From NCBI GenBank assembly GCA_045593645.1, contig JAZNWZ010000014.1:1-12206 (forward strand): 12,206 bases of DNA. The letters are read 5' to 3'. The translations under genes and the position numbers were made by a program. Source of the stretch: Fimenecus sp045593645 (GTDB taxonomy: Bacteria; Bacillota; Clostridia; Oscillospirales; Acutalibacteraceae). The notes beneath the pieces were generated by a model. It searched no databases and was not told where the DNA came from. It saw only the letters and a list, made by a program, of their open reading frames with translations. How positions within the stretch are numbered: the first letter of the stretch is position 1; every line of letters begins with the position of its first letter. This document shows positions 1-5,845 of this stretch, piece after piece.

Positions 1-160
1 GTTTTTCTTTCTTGTCTTTATACTTTTCAATTTCTTCTTGTGCAGCATCAATATCATTTTGAAGGTCATCAAGAGTCTTTGCACTACCACTTACAGCGCA
101 AATAAGGAAAAGCATTACAAGACATAACATTACTGAAAGAATTTTCATAAGTTTTTTCAT
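1..160 (-). CDS. Secreted coiled-coil protein, N-terminal part only; probable FtsEX-partner murein hydrolase (PcsB/EnvC/M23 type)
   Basis: Only the first 53 codons lie in the window; the gene runs off the left edge. My translation starts MKKLMKILSVMLCLVML, a lysine-rich n-region followed by a hydrophobic stretch to about residue 22 and a small-residue AVSGSA site, i.e. a Sec signal peptide. After it comes a charged segment (DDLQNDIDAAQEEIEKYKDK) with the spacing of a coiled coil. The ATG at 160 follows the ftsX stop codon directly (TAAATG), and AAGGGAG lies about 10 bases upstream, so the two are co-translated. A signal peptide plus coiled coil directly after ftsX is the known arrangement of the extracellular hydrolase or hydrolase activator that FtsX's outer loop controls. 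The catalytic domain (M23, CHAP or NlpC/P60) is outside the window, so the enzyme class is inference from position. Confidence 0.72.
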   Translation of the reverse strand, partial: MKKLMKILSVMLCLVMLFLICAVSGSAKTLDDLQNDIDAAQEEIEKYKDKKEK

Positions 161-1048
161 TTATATAACACTCCCTTGCTCTTTAAGATATTTGCCCATT
201 GAAATGAGACTTCCGAATGAACCAGTAAATGCACCAACACCTAAGAATGCAACTAAAATATAAAGTGCATAATCCATAAATGGAACAGGATTAAACAAGG
301 TAATCATATCACTAAACACCTTTATCATACCTTGGTAAAGTCCAATAAGTGCACCAAATGAAACTACAGCTGAAATTATGCCTAAAAGCATACCTTCAAT
401 CATAAATGGCCAACGAACAAACCAGTTTGTTGCACCAACTGCTTTCATAATGCTTATTTCAAGCTTACGTGAGAACATTGTGATACGAATTGTGTTTGAA
501 ATTATGAAAAGTGAAACGAGGAAAAGCAATGCAACAATACCAACTGCAATAATTGTTACTGCTTTACGAATGCTAACAAGCTTATCAGCAACATCGCCAT
601 TTTCACGAACTTGTTCAATATTATCAAGTTGTTTAATTTCATTTACTGTCGCATCAAATTTTGTAAGGTCTGCAATTGTTACTTTATAAGCGTCAGGCAT
701 TGGATTTTCCATACCTTCAAGTAAAATTGCATCATCACCCATTGATTCTTTTTGTGCTTCAAAGGCTTCTTCTTTTGAGACAAATTCACAATCGGCAATA
801 TTATTAATTACTTTTATTTTATTACCGACAATTGATGGCTCTACGCCATCTTCAATATAAACCATAACGACATTTTGGCTTTCAATTTTGTTGAGTAAAA
901 GGTCAACATTCAAATAAAGCATTGTTCCTAAGCCTATCATTATAAGACAAGCCATCAAAACAGTAATTGATGCCAAAGACATAAGACGGTTAACCCAAAC
1001 ATTACGGAAACCTTCTTTTGTCAAGTATCTAAGACTTGATAATTTCAT
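161..1048 (-). CDS. ftsX: Cell division protein FtsX
   Basis: Membrane subunit of the FtsEX complex, which transmits ATP hydrolysis by FtsE across the membrane to peptidoglycan hydrolases at the septum. The 295-residue length is normal for the family. A short cytoplasmic N-terminus (residues 1-22) leads to a first membrane segment (about 23-46), a large outer loop (about 47-160) that would hold the hydrolase-binding region, and three further membrane segments (about 163-185, 214-237, 260-282). The signature KLEISIMKAVGAT at 195-207 is the conserved cytoplasmic coupling segment after the second membrane helix. The ATG overlaps the ftsE stop by 4 bases (ATGA) and is preceded by a very strong AGGAGGTG ribosome binding site lying inside the ftsE coding sequence. 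The downstream gene starts immediately after the stop codon. Confidence 0.96.
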   Translation of the reverse strand: MKLSSLRYLTKEGFRNVWVNRLMSLASITVLMACLIMIGLGTMLYLNVDLLLNKIESQNVVMVYIEDGVEPSIVGNKIKVINNIADCEFVSKEEAFEAQKESMGDDAILLEGMENPMPDAYKVTIADLTKFDATVNEIKQLDNIEQVRENGDVADKLVSIRKAVTIIAVGIVALLFLVSLFIISNTIRITMFSRKLEISIMKAVGATNWFVRWPFMIEGMLLGIISAVVSFGALIGLYQGMIKVFSDMITLFNPVPFMDYALYILVAFLGVGAFTGSFGSLISMGKYLKEQGSVI

Positions 1049-2010
1049 TGGTCCCCACCTCCTACTGATTCAATATCAGAAAGATATTTTGAGTAGTCAA
1101 TATTGTCTGTATCAACACCATAGTTTTTCATAAAGTCTTCAAGTTCTAAATCACTATTTGGTTGAACATAATATGTACTTGGTTTTTCTTCAAAAACATC
1201 AACTGCTTTATTATCGTCAATCATTTCATTGACTGCTTGTTGAAGTTCTTGTTCTGCTGCTTTAACAAGGTCTGCTTGAATTTCTGATTGAGTCTTTTCT
1301 TCTTTATTTTCTATAACAGGAGTTGGTTCTTCATCTCTGTAAACTCTCTTATCTGTATCAGAAACAAGCTCACCTTGATGAATTGTAATTGTACGATGTG
1401 GGAATTTTCTTACCAAATCGTGCTCGTGAGTAACCATTACAATTGTTGTACCTGTTGCATTGATGTGATTAAGAAGGTCAACAATTTCATAAGACATTTC
1501 AGGGTCAATATTACCTGTAGGCTCGTCGGCAATAATAATGCCTGCATTATTAACAAGAGCACGAGCAAGAGCAACACGCTGTTGCTCACCACCTGAAAGT
1601 TGTGTTGGAAGTTGTCGTGCTTTTGAAGTAAGACCTACAAGGCTCAACACATAAGGAACACGTTTTCTGATTTCTTTTTCTTTTGCACCGATAACACGCA
1701 TTGCAAATGCAACATTATCATACACGGTCATTTTTGGAATAAGACGGAAGTCCTGGAAAACAATACCCATTGTTCTACGGAATTTTGGGATATCTCTTTT
1801 CTTAATTTTGTTAAGATTGTAATTATTTATAATAACAGTGCCACTATTTGCCACTTGTTCACGCATAATGATTTTAAGAAGTGTACTTTTACCTGCACCT
1901 GATGAACCAACAATGAAAACAAATTCGCCATCATTAATTGTAAGTGAAACATCTTTAAGTGCAGCTGTACCATTTGGATATGTTTTTGAAACATTCTTAA
2001 ACTCTATCAC
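1045..2010 (-). CDS. ftsE: Cell division ATP-binding protein FtsE with acidic C-terminal extension
   Basis: ABC-type ATPase that partners FtsX at the division septum. All nucleotide-binding motifs are present: Walker A GSSGAGKST at 35-43, Q-loop Gln86, signature LSGGEQQR at 138-145, Walker B IIIADEP ending in Asp162-Glu163, and switch His195. It begins with a GTG codon (2008-2010), with AAAGGA further upstream than usual (about 11 bases). An extended -10 promoter lies about 60 bases upstream. FtsE is normally 220-230 residues; this one is 321. The ABC domain ends near residue 220 and is followed by about 100 residues rich in Asp and Glu, with a predicted helix around 243-265 and a tail containing NIDYSKYLSDIESV. 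The extension is in frame and uninterrupted. The core assignment is secure; the role of the extension is unknown. Confidence 0.96.
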   Translation of the reverse strand: MIEFKNVSKTYPNGTAALKDVSLTINDGEFVFIVGSSGAGKSTLLKIIMREQVANSGTVIINNYNLNKIKKRDIPKFRRTMGIVFQDFRLIPKMTVYDNVAFAMRVIGAKEKEIRKRVPYVLSLVGLTSKARQLPTQLSGGEQQRVALARALVNNAGIIIADEPTGNIDPEMSYEIVDLLNHINATGTTIVMVTHEHDLVRKFPHRTITIHQGELVSDTDKRVYRDEEPTPVIENKEEKTQSEIQADLVKAAEQELQQAVNEMIDDNKAVDVFEEKPSTYYVQPNSDLELEDFMKNYGVDTDNIDYSKYLSDIESVGGGDQ

Positions 2011-2068
2011 TTAGTATATCGTCCTTTCTAAATTATCTTGTGCCATTAGAACAAAATTTCACAACTGT

Positions 2069-2097
2069 ATTATATCACAAAAAATCTATTTTGTAAC
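2069..2097 (-). promoter_or_regulatory. Promoter for ftsEX
   Basis: Reading the minus strand, TATAAT (2069-2074) is preceded directly by TGA (2075-2077), forming an extended -10 element. The upstream hexamer at 17-base spacing is GTTACA (2092-2097), four of six matches to the -35 consensus; TTACAA at 16-base spacing is an alternative. It lies between the terminator of the preceding regulator gene and the ftsE GTG, giving a leader of roughly 50 bases. Its 15 bases from 2068 to 2082 are identical to those of the HPr promoter. Confidence 0.75.
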
Positions 2098-2167
2098 GTT
2101 TTTTAAAAAAAGTTCATATTTATCGGCATAATGCACAAACCATATACAAGATTATGTAGATTTTTAT

Positions 2168-2204
2168 CAAAAAAATAAGGGCCGTATACTATATACGACC
2201 CCTT
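2168..2204 (-). terminator. Intrinsic terminator after the PucR-family regulator gene
   Basis: On the minus strand AAGGG and CGTATA pair with TATACG and CCCTT around a three-base loop (TAG), with one bulged base and a possible U-G pair in the stem (2177-2204). The stem is followed by TTATTTTTTTGAT. It starts 9 bases after the regulator's stop codon, separating that gene from ftsEX. Confidence 0.8.
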
Positions 2205-2212
2205 TTCGACTT

Positions 2213-3298
2213 TTAATATTTAACTGGGTTTGCATCAAGGTATTTTTTAACCATCAATGCTACTTTAAATACGATTGCATCGTCAAATTCTCTAAGGTCA
2301 AGTCCTGTGAGCTTCTTAATTTTTTCAAGACGATAAACAAGTGTATTTCTATGAACAAATAACTTTCTTGATGTTTCTGAAACATTCAAGTTGTTCTCAA
2401 AGAATTTTTGAATTGTAAATAATGTTTCGTGGTCAAGGCTTTCAATAGAGCCACGCTTAAAGATTTCGCGAAGGAACATATCGCAAAGTGTTGTTGGTAA
2501 TTGATAGATAAGTCTTGCAATACCAAGATTATCATAGCTAACAATTGTTTTTTCTGTATCAAACACCTTACCTACTTCAAGTGAAACTTGTGCTTCACGG
2601 AATGAACGAGCAAGGTCTTTAATACTGTTAATTGTTGTACCTATGCCAACAAGAACATGTGTATAATATTCTGTGCCTAAAGAATCTGCTATTGAACGGG
2701 CAAGCTTTTCAAGGTCTTTTGCATCAATATTATTCTTAACTTCTTTAACAAGAGCAATGTCTGTTTCGTTAATGTTAATAACGAAATCTTTTGTCTTGTC
2801 TGGGAACAAATCTTGAATAACATCAAATACAGAAACGTCGTTCTTCTCTGTAATTCTAACAAGCAAAACAACCCTTGTAACATCATTGCTAAAATGAAGC
2901 TCACGAGCCTTAATATAAATATCGCCAGGAAGAATATTGTCAAGAATTACATTCTTAATGAAATTGCCACGGTCATATTTTTCATCATAATATTGTTTGA
3001 TTGTTGAGAGAGAAACTGCAAGAACAGAAACGTATCTGCCTGCCATTTCATCATCGCCTTCAACAAAGATAGCATATTCAGGATGCATATGTGCACCGAA
3101 TACTTTATATGTATAACCGTCTGCAACTGTCATATCAGTTGATGAAAACACATTTGCAACTGCGTGAGATTGAACCTCACCAATTTTGCTGAGTTCACTA
3201 CAAGAAATAACTGTACCTGTCTCATCAATCACGCCAAAAGTTCTATCAATAACATCTGTCATTTGATGAACTATGCCTTGGAATAATCTGTTTGACAT
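2213..3298 (-). CDS. PucR/CdaR-family transcriptional regulator
   Basis: A 361-residue protein, numbered from the ATG at 3298. The C-terminal 60 residues are a PucR-type helix-turn-helix: a helix with FFENNLNVSETSRKLFVHRN followed by TLVYRLEKIKKLTGLDL, about residues 297-335. This is the conserved DNA-binding end of CdaR/PucR activators. Residues 2-45 (VIDRTFGVIDETGTVISCS, KIGE) resemble the sugar-diacid recognition domain of CdaR, but weakly. The middle (about 130-250) fits the degenerate GGDEF-like CdaR domain. I chose ATG 3298 over the in-frame GTG at 3328 because GGGGGT lies 7 bases before it, while the GTG has no ribosome binding site and falls in an inverted repeat. It has its own promoter and terminator, so it is monocistronic. 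No sugar-acid or purine genes lie nearby, so its ligand and targets are unknown. Confidence 0.85.
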   Translation of the reverse strand: MSNRLFQGIVHQMTDVIDRTFGVIDETGTVISCSELSKIGEVQSHAVANVFSSTDMTVADGYTYKVFGAHMHPEYAIFVEGDDEMAGRYVSVLAVSLSTIKQYYDEKYDRGNFIKNVILDNILPGDIYIKARELHFSNDVTRVVLLVRITEKNDVSVFDVIQDLFPDKTKDFVININETDIALVKEVKNNIDAKDLEKLARSIADSLGTEYYTHVLVGIGTTINSIKDLARSFREAQVSLEVGKVFDTEKTIVSYDNLGIARLIYQLPTTLCDMFLREIFKRGSIESLDHETLFTIQKFFENNLNVSETSRKLFVHRNTLVYRLEKIKKLTGLDLREFDDAIVFKVALMVKKYLDANPVKY

Positions 3299-3318
3299 AG
3301 TTTTTACCCCCATATTTA

Positions 3319-3340
3319 ATAAAGCCACAGAAGGCTTTAT
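3319..3340 (-). repeat. Perfect inverted repeat in the leader of the PucR-family regulator gene
   Basis: ATAAAGCC and GGCTTTAT form a perfect 8-base-pair inverted repeat around a 6-base loop, 20 bases before the chosen ATG and about 20 bases after the predicted transcription start. It is not followed by a U-tract, so it is not a normal terminator. It could be an operator for self-regulation or an mRNA leader hairpin. Confidence 0.6.
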
Positions 3341-3366
3341 GCAAATTCACAATACTAGCACTATGT

Positions 3367-3395
3367 ATTTTACACAATAAAACCACATTTTGCAA
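3367..3395 (-). promoter_or_regulatory. Promoter for the PucR-family regulator gene
   Basis: On the minus strand TTGCAA (3390-3395, four of six consensus matches) and TAAAAT (3367-3372, five of six) are separated by 17 bases. The predicted start is near 3360, giving a leader of about 60 bases. The rest of the 3299-3522 gap is AT-rich with runs of A and T and no clear GC-containing terminator for the upstream gene. Confidence 0.6.
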
Positions 3396-3522
3396 GTGAA
3401 TTTTTGATATTTTTTCAATTTTTTCAAACAATTTACACAAAAAAATACATTTTTTTTTGACAAACACTTCATTTTAAAGGATTTTTTGTGAAAATTTTTA
3501 TTGTTAAAATTGCCCAAACAAA

Positions 3523-4236
3523 TTAGAGTTTTTGAATTTGTTCAAGTTCTTCGGCAGTTATTTCTCTGCATTCACCTGCTTTTAAACTGCTATCAAGCTC
3601 CAACTCCCCCATTTTAGAACGATGAAGTGCAACAACCTTGTTATCTGCTGCAGCAAACATTCTTTTAACCTGATGGTATTTACCCTCACAAATCATAATC
3701 TTGACAAGTGGGTTGTTTGTATCCTCTACAATTTCCACCTTTGCTTCTTTAAGGGTTGTCCCATCTCCTAATGTAATGCCGTTTTCAAGCATTTTTATAT
3801 CGCTATCTGTAAGCTTATGTTGAAGTCGTGCAAGATAAGTTTTAAAAATATGATTTTTAGGTGATAAAATTTTGTGAGCAAAATCACCATCATCAGTTAT
3901 AAGTACAAAGCCTGTTGTATCTTTATCAAGTCTGCCTGCAGGAAAAAGCCCTTTTCTAAACAACTCATCAGGAACCAAATCCACAACAGTCTTGTCTTCA
4001 TCACTTGTTGATGCAGATACTACGCCCTGTGGCTTATTAAGCATTATATAAATATGCTTTTTTAATGACAATTCTTTGCCGTCAATGGTTACTATATCCT
4101 TTTGAGCATCAATTTTAAAGCCACTGTCTTTAACAATGGCTCCGTTAACTGAAACTCTGCCTTTTTTCATCATCTCTTTAACATCTTTTCTTGACAATGT
4201 GCCTTGAGATGCTAAAACCTTATCTATTCTTTCCAT
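3523..4236 (-). CDS. RsuA/RluB/RluF-family pseudouridine synthase
   Basis: Isomerises a specific uridine to pseudouridine in ribosomal RNA. The 237-residue protein has an S4 RNA-binding domain at about 1-48 (RIDKVLASQGTLSRKDVKEM, then RVSVNG) and a catalytic domain starting near IMLNKPQGVVSA (64-75). The catalytic motif GRLDKDTTGF (101-110) carries the essential Asp104; downstream LSPKNHIFKTYLARL is the conserved family segment, and YHQVKRMFAA is the late KVRRM-type motif. The length fits the RsuA branch (16S U516) better than the longer RluB type, but RsuA, RluB, RluE and RluF are hard to separate by eye, so I give no symbol. AGAGG lies 5 bases before the ATG, and 9 bases separate it from the DUF4830 gene upstream, so the two are co-transcribed. 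Confidence 0.93.
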   Translation of the reverse strand: MERIDKVLASQGTLSRKDVKEMMKKGRVSVNGAIVKDSGFKIDAQKDIVTIDGKELSLKKHIYIMLNKPQGVVSASTSDEDKTVVDLVPDELFRKGLFPAGRLDKDTTGFVLITDDGDFAHKILSPKNHIFKTYLARLQHKLTDSDIKMLENGITLGDGTTLKEAKVEIVEDTNNPLVKIMICEGKYHQVKRMFAAADNKVVALHRSKMGELELDSSLKAGECREITAEELEQIQKL

Positions 4237-4245
4237 TTTAACCTC

Positions 4246-4722
4246 TTAAGATATTGGGCTTAAGCCATACATAAATCCATTAAGCTCAACTGAGCAAATA
4301 TCTCCACCTATGATTTTATCATCATAGACCAAAAGATTTATGTGCACCAATTCTGTGTTTTCATAATTTGGATAGTTTTTTACGGTATAAGTCCAACGCT
4401 TTACTCTTTTGCCCATATATTTAGTTAAATCATAGCCTTGTGTTTTTTGAATTTCATTATAACTCGAAAATACATTATCAGGCTCAGTTGGTAATATAAC
4501 TTCACAAACCTCTACTGATGCTTCATCAATTTCCCACCCAAGTTGAGAAATAAAACTCATTCTGTCTTCGTGCGTTGTTGCTTTTAGCACCATTTTGTTG
4601 TTTGACGAAGTTAACTGGCTGCTGTCTTTTGATAATATAAAAAGACAAACAACTGTTATTATTACAAAAACTACAAGAGCTAAAACCTTTAACTGCTTTG
4701 TTTTTACTGAATATACAAACAT
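4246..4722 (-). CDS. DUF4830-like single-pass membrane protein of unknown function
   Basis: A 158-residue protein with a short basic N-terminus, one membrane segment (about 11-31, VLALVVFVIITVVCLFIL) and a soluble domain of about 115 residues, presumably outside the cell. Visible conserved-looking motifs are LGWEI (61-65), VILPTEPDNVFSSYNEIQ (75-92), QGYDL (95-99), GKRVKRW (104-110) and IIGGDICSVELNGFMYG (137-153). From memory these match the DUF4830 family of Clostridia; no function is known to me. The segment could also be an uncleaved signal anchor. GAGGTG lies 8 bases before the ATG, an excellent ribosome binding site, but it is also the 3' arm of an inverted repeat. It precedes the pseudouridine synthase gene in the same unit; nothing in the sequence links the two functions. 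Confidence 0.82.
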   Translation of the reverse strand: MFVYSVKTKQLKVLALVVFVIITVVCLFILSKDSSQLTSSNNKMVLKATTHEDRMSFISQLGWEIDEASVEVCEVILPTEPDNVFSSYNEIQKTQGYDLTKYMGKRVKRWTYTVKNYPNYENTELVHINLLVYDDKIIGGDICSVELNGFMYGLSPIS

Positions 4723-4730
4723 AAAATTAA

Positions 4731-4772
4731 CACCTCGAAGATATTTTATATAAATAAATATGCAACGAGGTG
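4731..4772 (-). promoter_or_regulatory. Inverted repeat that pairs with the DUF4830 ribosome binding site
   Basis: On the minus strand CACCTCG (4766-4772) is exactly complementary to CGAGGTG (4731-4737), which contains the ribosome binding site of the following gene. Between them ATATTT and AAATAT can form a second, AU-only inner stem around a 9-base loop. The folded RNA would hide the ribosome binding site. A weak terminator for the upstream gene is the alternative, since TTAATTTT follows the stem. Confidence 0.55.
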
Positions 4773-4775
4773 ATT

Positions 4776-4781
4776 ATTATA
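4776..4781 (-). promoter_or_regulatory. Possible -10 element for the DUF4830/pseudouridine synthase pair
   Basis: TATAAT on the minus strand. TTGATA (4802-4807) lies 20 bases upstream, longer than the usual spacing, so the -35 is uncertain. If used, transcription would start near 4769, inside the first arm of the ribosome-binding-site inverted repeat, and would shorten that hairpin. Confidence 0.4.
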
Positions 4782-4811
4782 TGATACTATTTAATTTTAT
4801 GTATCAAGGAA

Positions 4812-5345
4812 TTATTCGTCTATTCTCTTTGATTGAGCAGCTGCTCTTAAGTGTTGACGAGCACGACGAATTTCGTTAACAGAGCTTGTGAGTGTTTCGT
4901 CAGCTAAGCCAACAATGCTTTCAACATATTCACTTGCGCTTGTACGCATATCGTTAGCCCATGTTCTTGCTTGTTCTGTAAGTTCTGCTGCAGATGAACG
5001 AGCTTGTTCAACAATTTCTGTTGCTTGCTCTCTTGCATTTTGCATAATTTCAGCAGCTTGAGCCTCAGCACCTCTTGTGATTTCATCTTCAGAAATGATT
5101 TCCTTTGCTCTTTCATGTGCCTTTTCAATGATTTTGTCTGCATTTTCTTGTGCACTTGCAAGAATTTCTTTTCTTTCTGAAGCGATTTTTCTTGCTTGCA
5201 TAAGCTCATCAGGCATATTGAGTCTTATATCCTCAATTGCTGTTTTGATTGCACTTGCATCAACCAAAAGGTTTGATGAAAATGGAATTGATTTTCCTTC
5301 TTCAAGTATTGCTTCAATTTCGTCAAGTAAACTTTCTATTGTCAT
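4812..5345 (-). CDS. Coiled-coil DivIVA/SepIVA-like protein (often labelled 'ATPase' or V-ATPase subunit H-like)
   Basis: A 177-residue soluble protein without signal peptide or nucleotide-binding motif. Residues 1-60 form a distinct head: LLDEIEAILEEGKSIPFS, then AIKTAIEDIRLNMPDELMQAR. Residues about 64-140 are a long Ala/Glu/Arg-rich coiled coil with 11-residue repeats such as EQATEIVEQAR (106-116) and SSAAELTEQAR (117-127). The C-terminus ends IRRARQHLRAAA. From memory, the head and tail match mycobacterial SepIVA (Rv2927c), a DivIVA-domain-family septation factor; I could not run an alignment. The common automatic name 'ATPase' comes from coiled-coil similarity to rotary ATPase stalks and is probably wrong. 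The ATG overlaps the coaD stop by 4 bases, with GAGGTG 7 bases upstream, so it belongs to the rsmD-coaD operon. Likely cytoplasmic and polymer-forming (inference). Confidence 0.8.
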   Translation of the reverse strand: MTIESLLDEIEAILEEGKSIPFSSNLLVDASAIKTAIEDIRLNMPDELMQARKIASERKEILASAQENADKIIEKAHERAKEIISEDEITRGAEAQAAEIMQNAREQATEIVEQARSSAAELTEQARTWANDMRTSASEYVESIVGLADETLTSSVNEIRRARQHLRAAAQSKRIDE

Positions 5346-5845
5346 TTACTCACACCTCTTTTAATTCTTTTTACTATATCTTCACGAATTGTTTCAGGAA
5401 CAAATGCACTTATGTCCCCACCTAATTCGCAAATTTGCTTTACTGCGCTTGAACTTAAATACAAGTTTTCAACTCTTGTGTTAATAAACACCGTTTCAAG
5501 TTCGTTATTAAGTTTTTTGTTCATTTGTGCCTGTTGGAATTCATATTCAAAGTCAGACACAGCACGAAGTCCTTTAACTACTGCAACTGCTTGTTTTTGC
5601 TTTGCATAGTCAGCCAAAAGTCCTTCATAAATATCAACCTCAACATTAGGAATATCCTTTGTGCAACGTTTAATAAGTTGAGCACGCTCTTCGGGACTGA
5701 AGCAGAAATTAGTTTTTGATGGGTTTTTCATTACGACAACGATAACCTTATCAAATAACTTTGAGCTTCTTTCAATAATATCGAGATGACCATTTGTAAC
5801 AGGGTCAAAACTACCCGGACAAATTACGGTTTTCATATTTCTCAC
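5342..5845 (-). CDS. coaD: Pantetheine-phosphate adenylyltransferase (PPAT)
   Basis: Transfers AMP from ATP to 4'-phosphopantetheine, the penultimate step of coenzyme A synthesis; cytoplasmic hexamer in the known family. The 167-residue protein opens with ICPGSFDPVTNGHLDII (8-24), containing the TNGH nucleotidyltransferase motif (17-20), followed by VVMKNPSK, KGLRAVSDFEYE (91-102) and the ATP-binding YLSSSAVKQI (129-138). All are in family order and length is normal. The start is not certain: the GTG at 5845 overlaps the rsmD stop by 4 bases (GTGA) with AGAAAG upstream, while the ATG at 5836 gives MKTVICPGSFDP, the usual family start. The first is listed here. rsmD upstream and the SepIVA-like gene downstream both overlap it by 4 bases, so the three genes are translationally coupled. 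Confidence 0.97.
   Translation of the reverse strand: MRNMKTVICPGSFDPVTNGHLDIIERSSKLFDKVIVVVMKNPSKTNFCFSPEERAQLIKRCTKDIPNVEVDIYEGLLADYAKQKQAVAVVKGLRAVSDFEYEFQQAQMNKKLNNELETVFINTRVENLYLSSSAVKQICELGGDISAFVPETIREDIVKRIKRGVSK

Noticed and set aside
3438..3459. Hairpin of A-run and T-run (CAAAAAAA/TTTTTTTTTG) after the pseudouridine synthase gene
   Set aside because: The stem is A-T only and weak; runs like this are expected by chance in an AT-rich intergenic region, so I do not call it a terminator.
3246..3467. Minus-strand open frame of 73 codons overlapping the start of the PucR regulator gene
   Set aside because: It overlaps the conserved start of the regulator and its promoter, and its product is a basic, Cys-rich sequence with no family resemblance.
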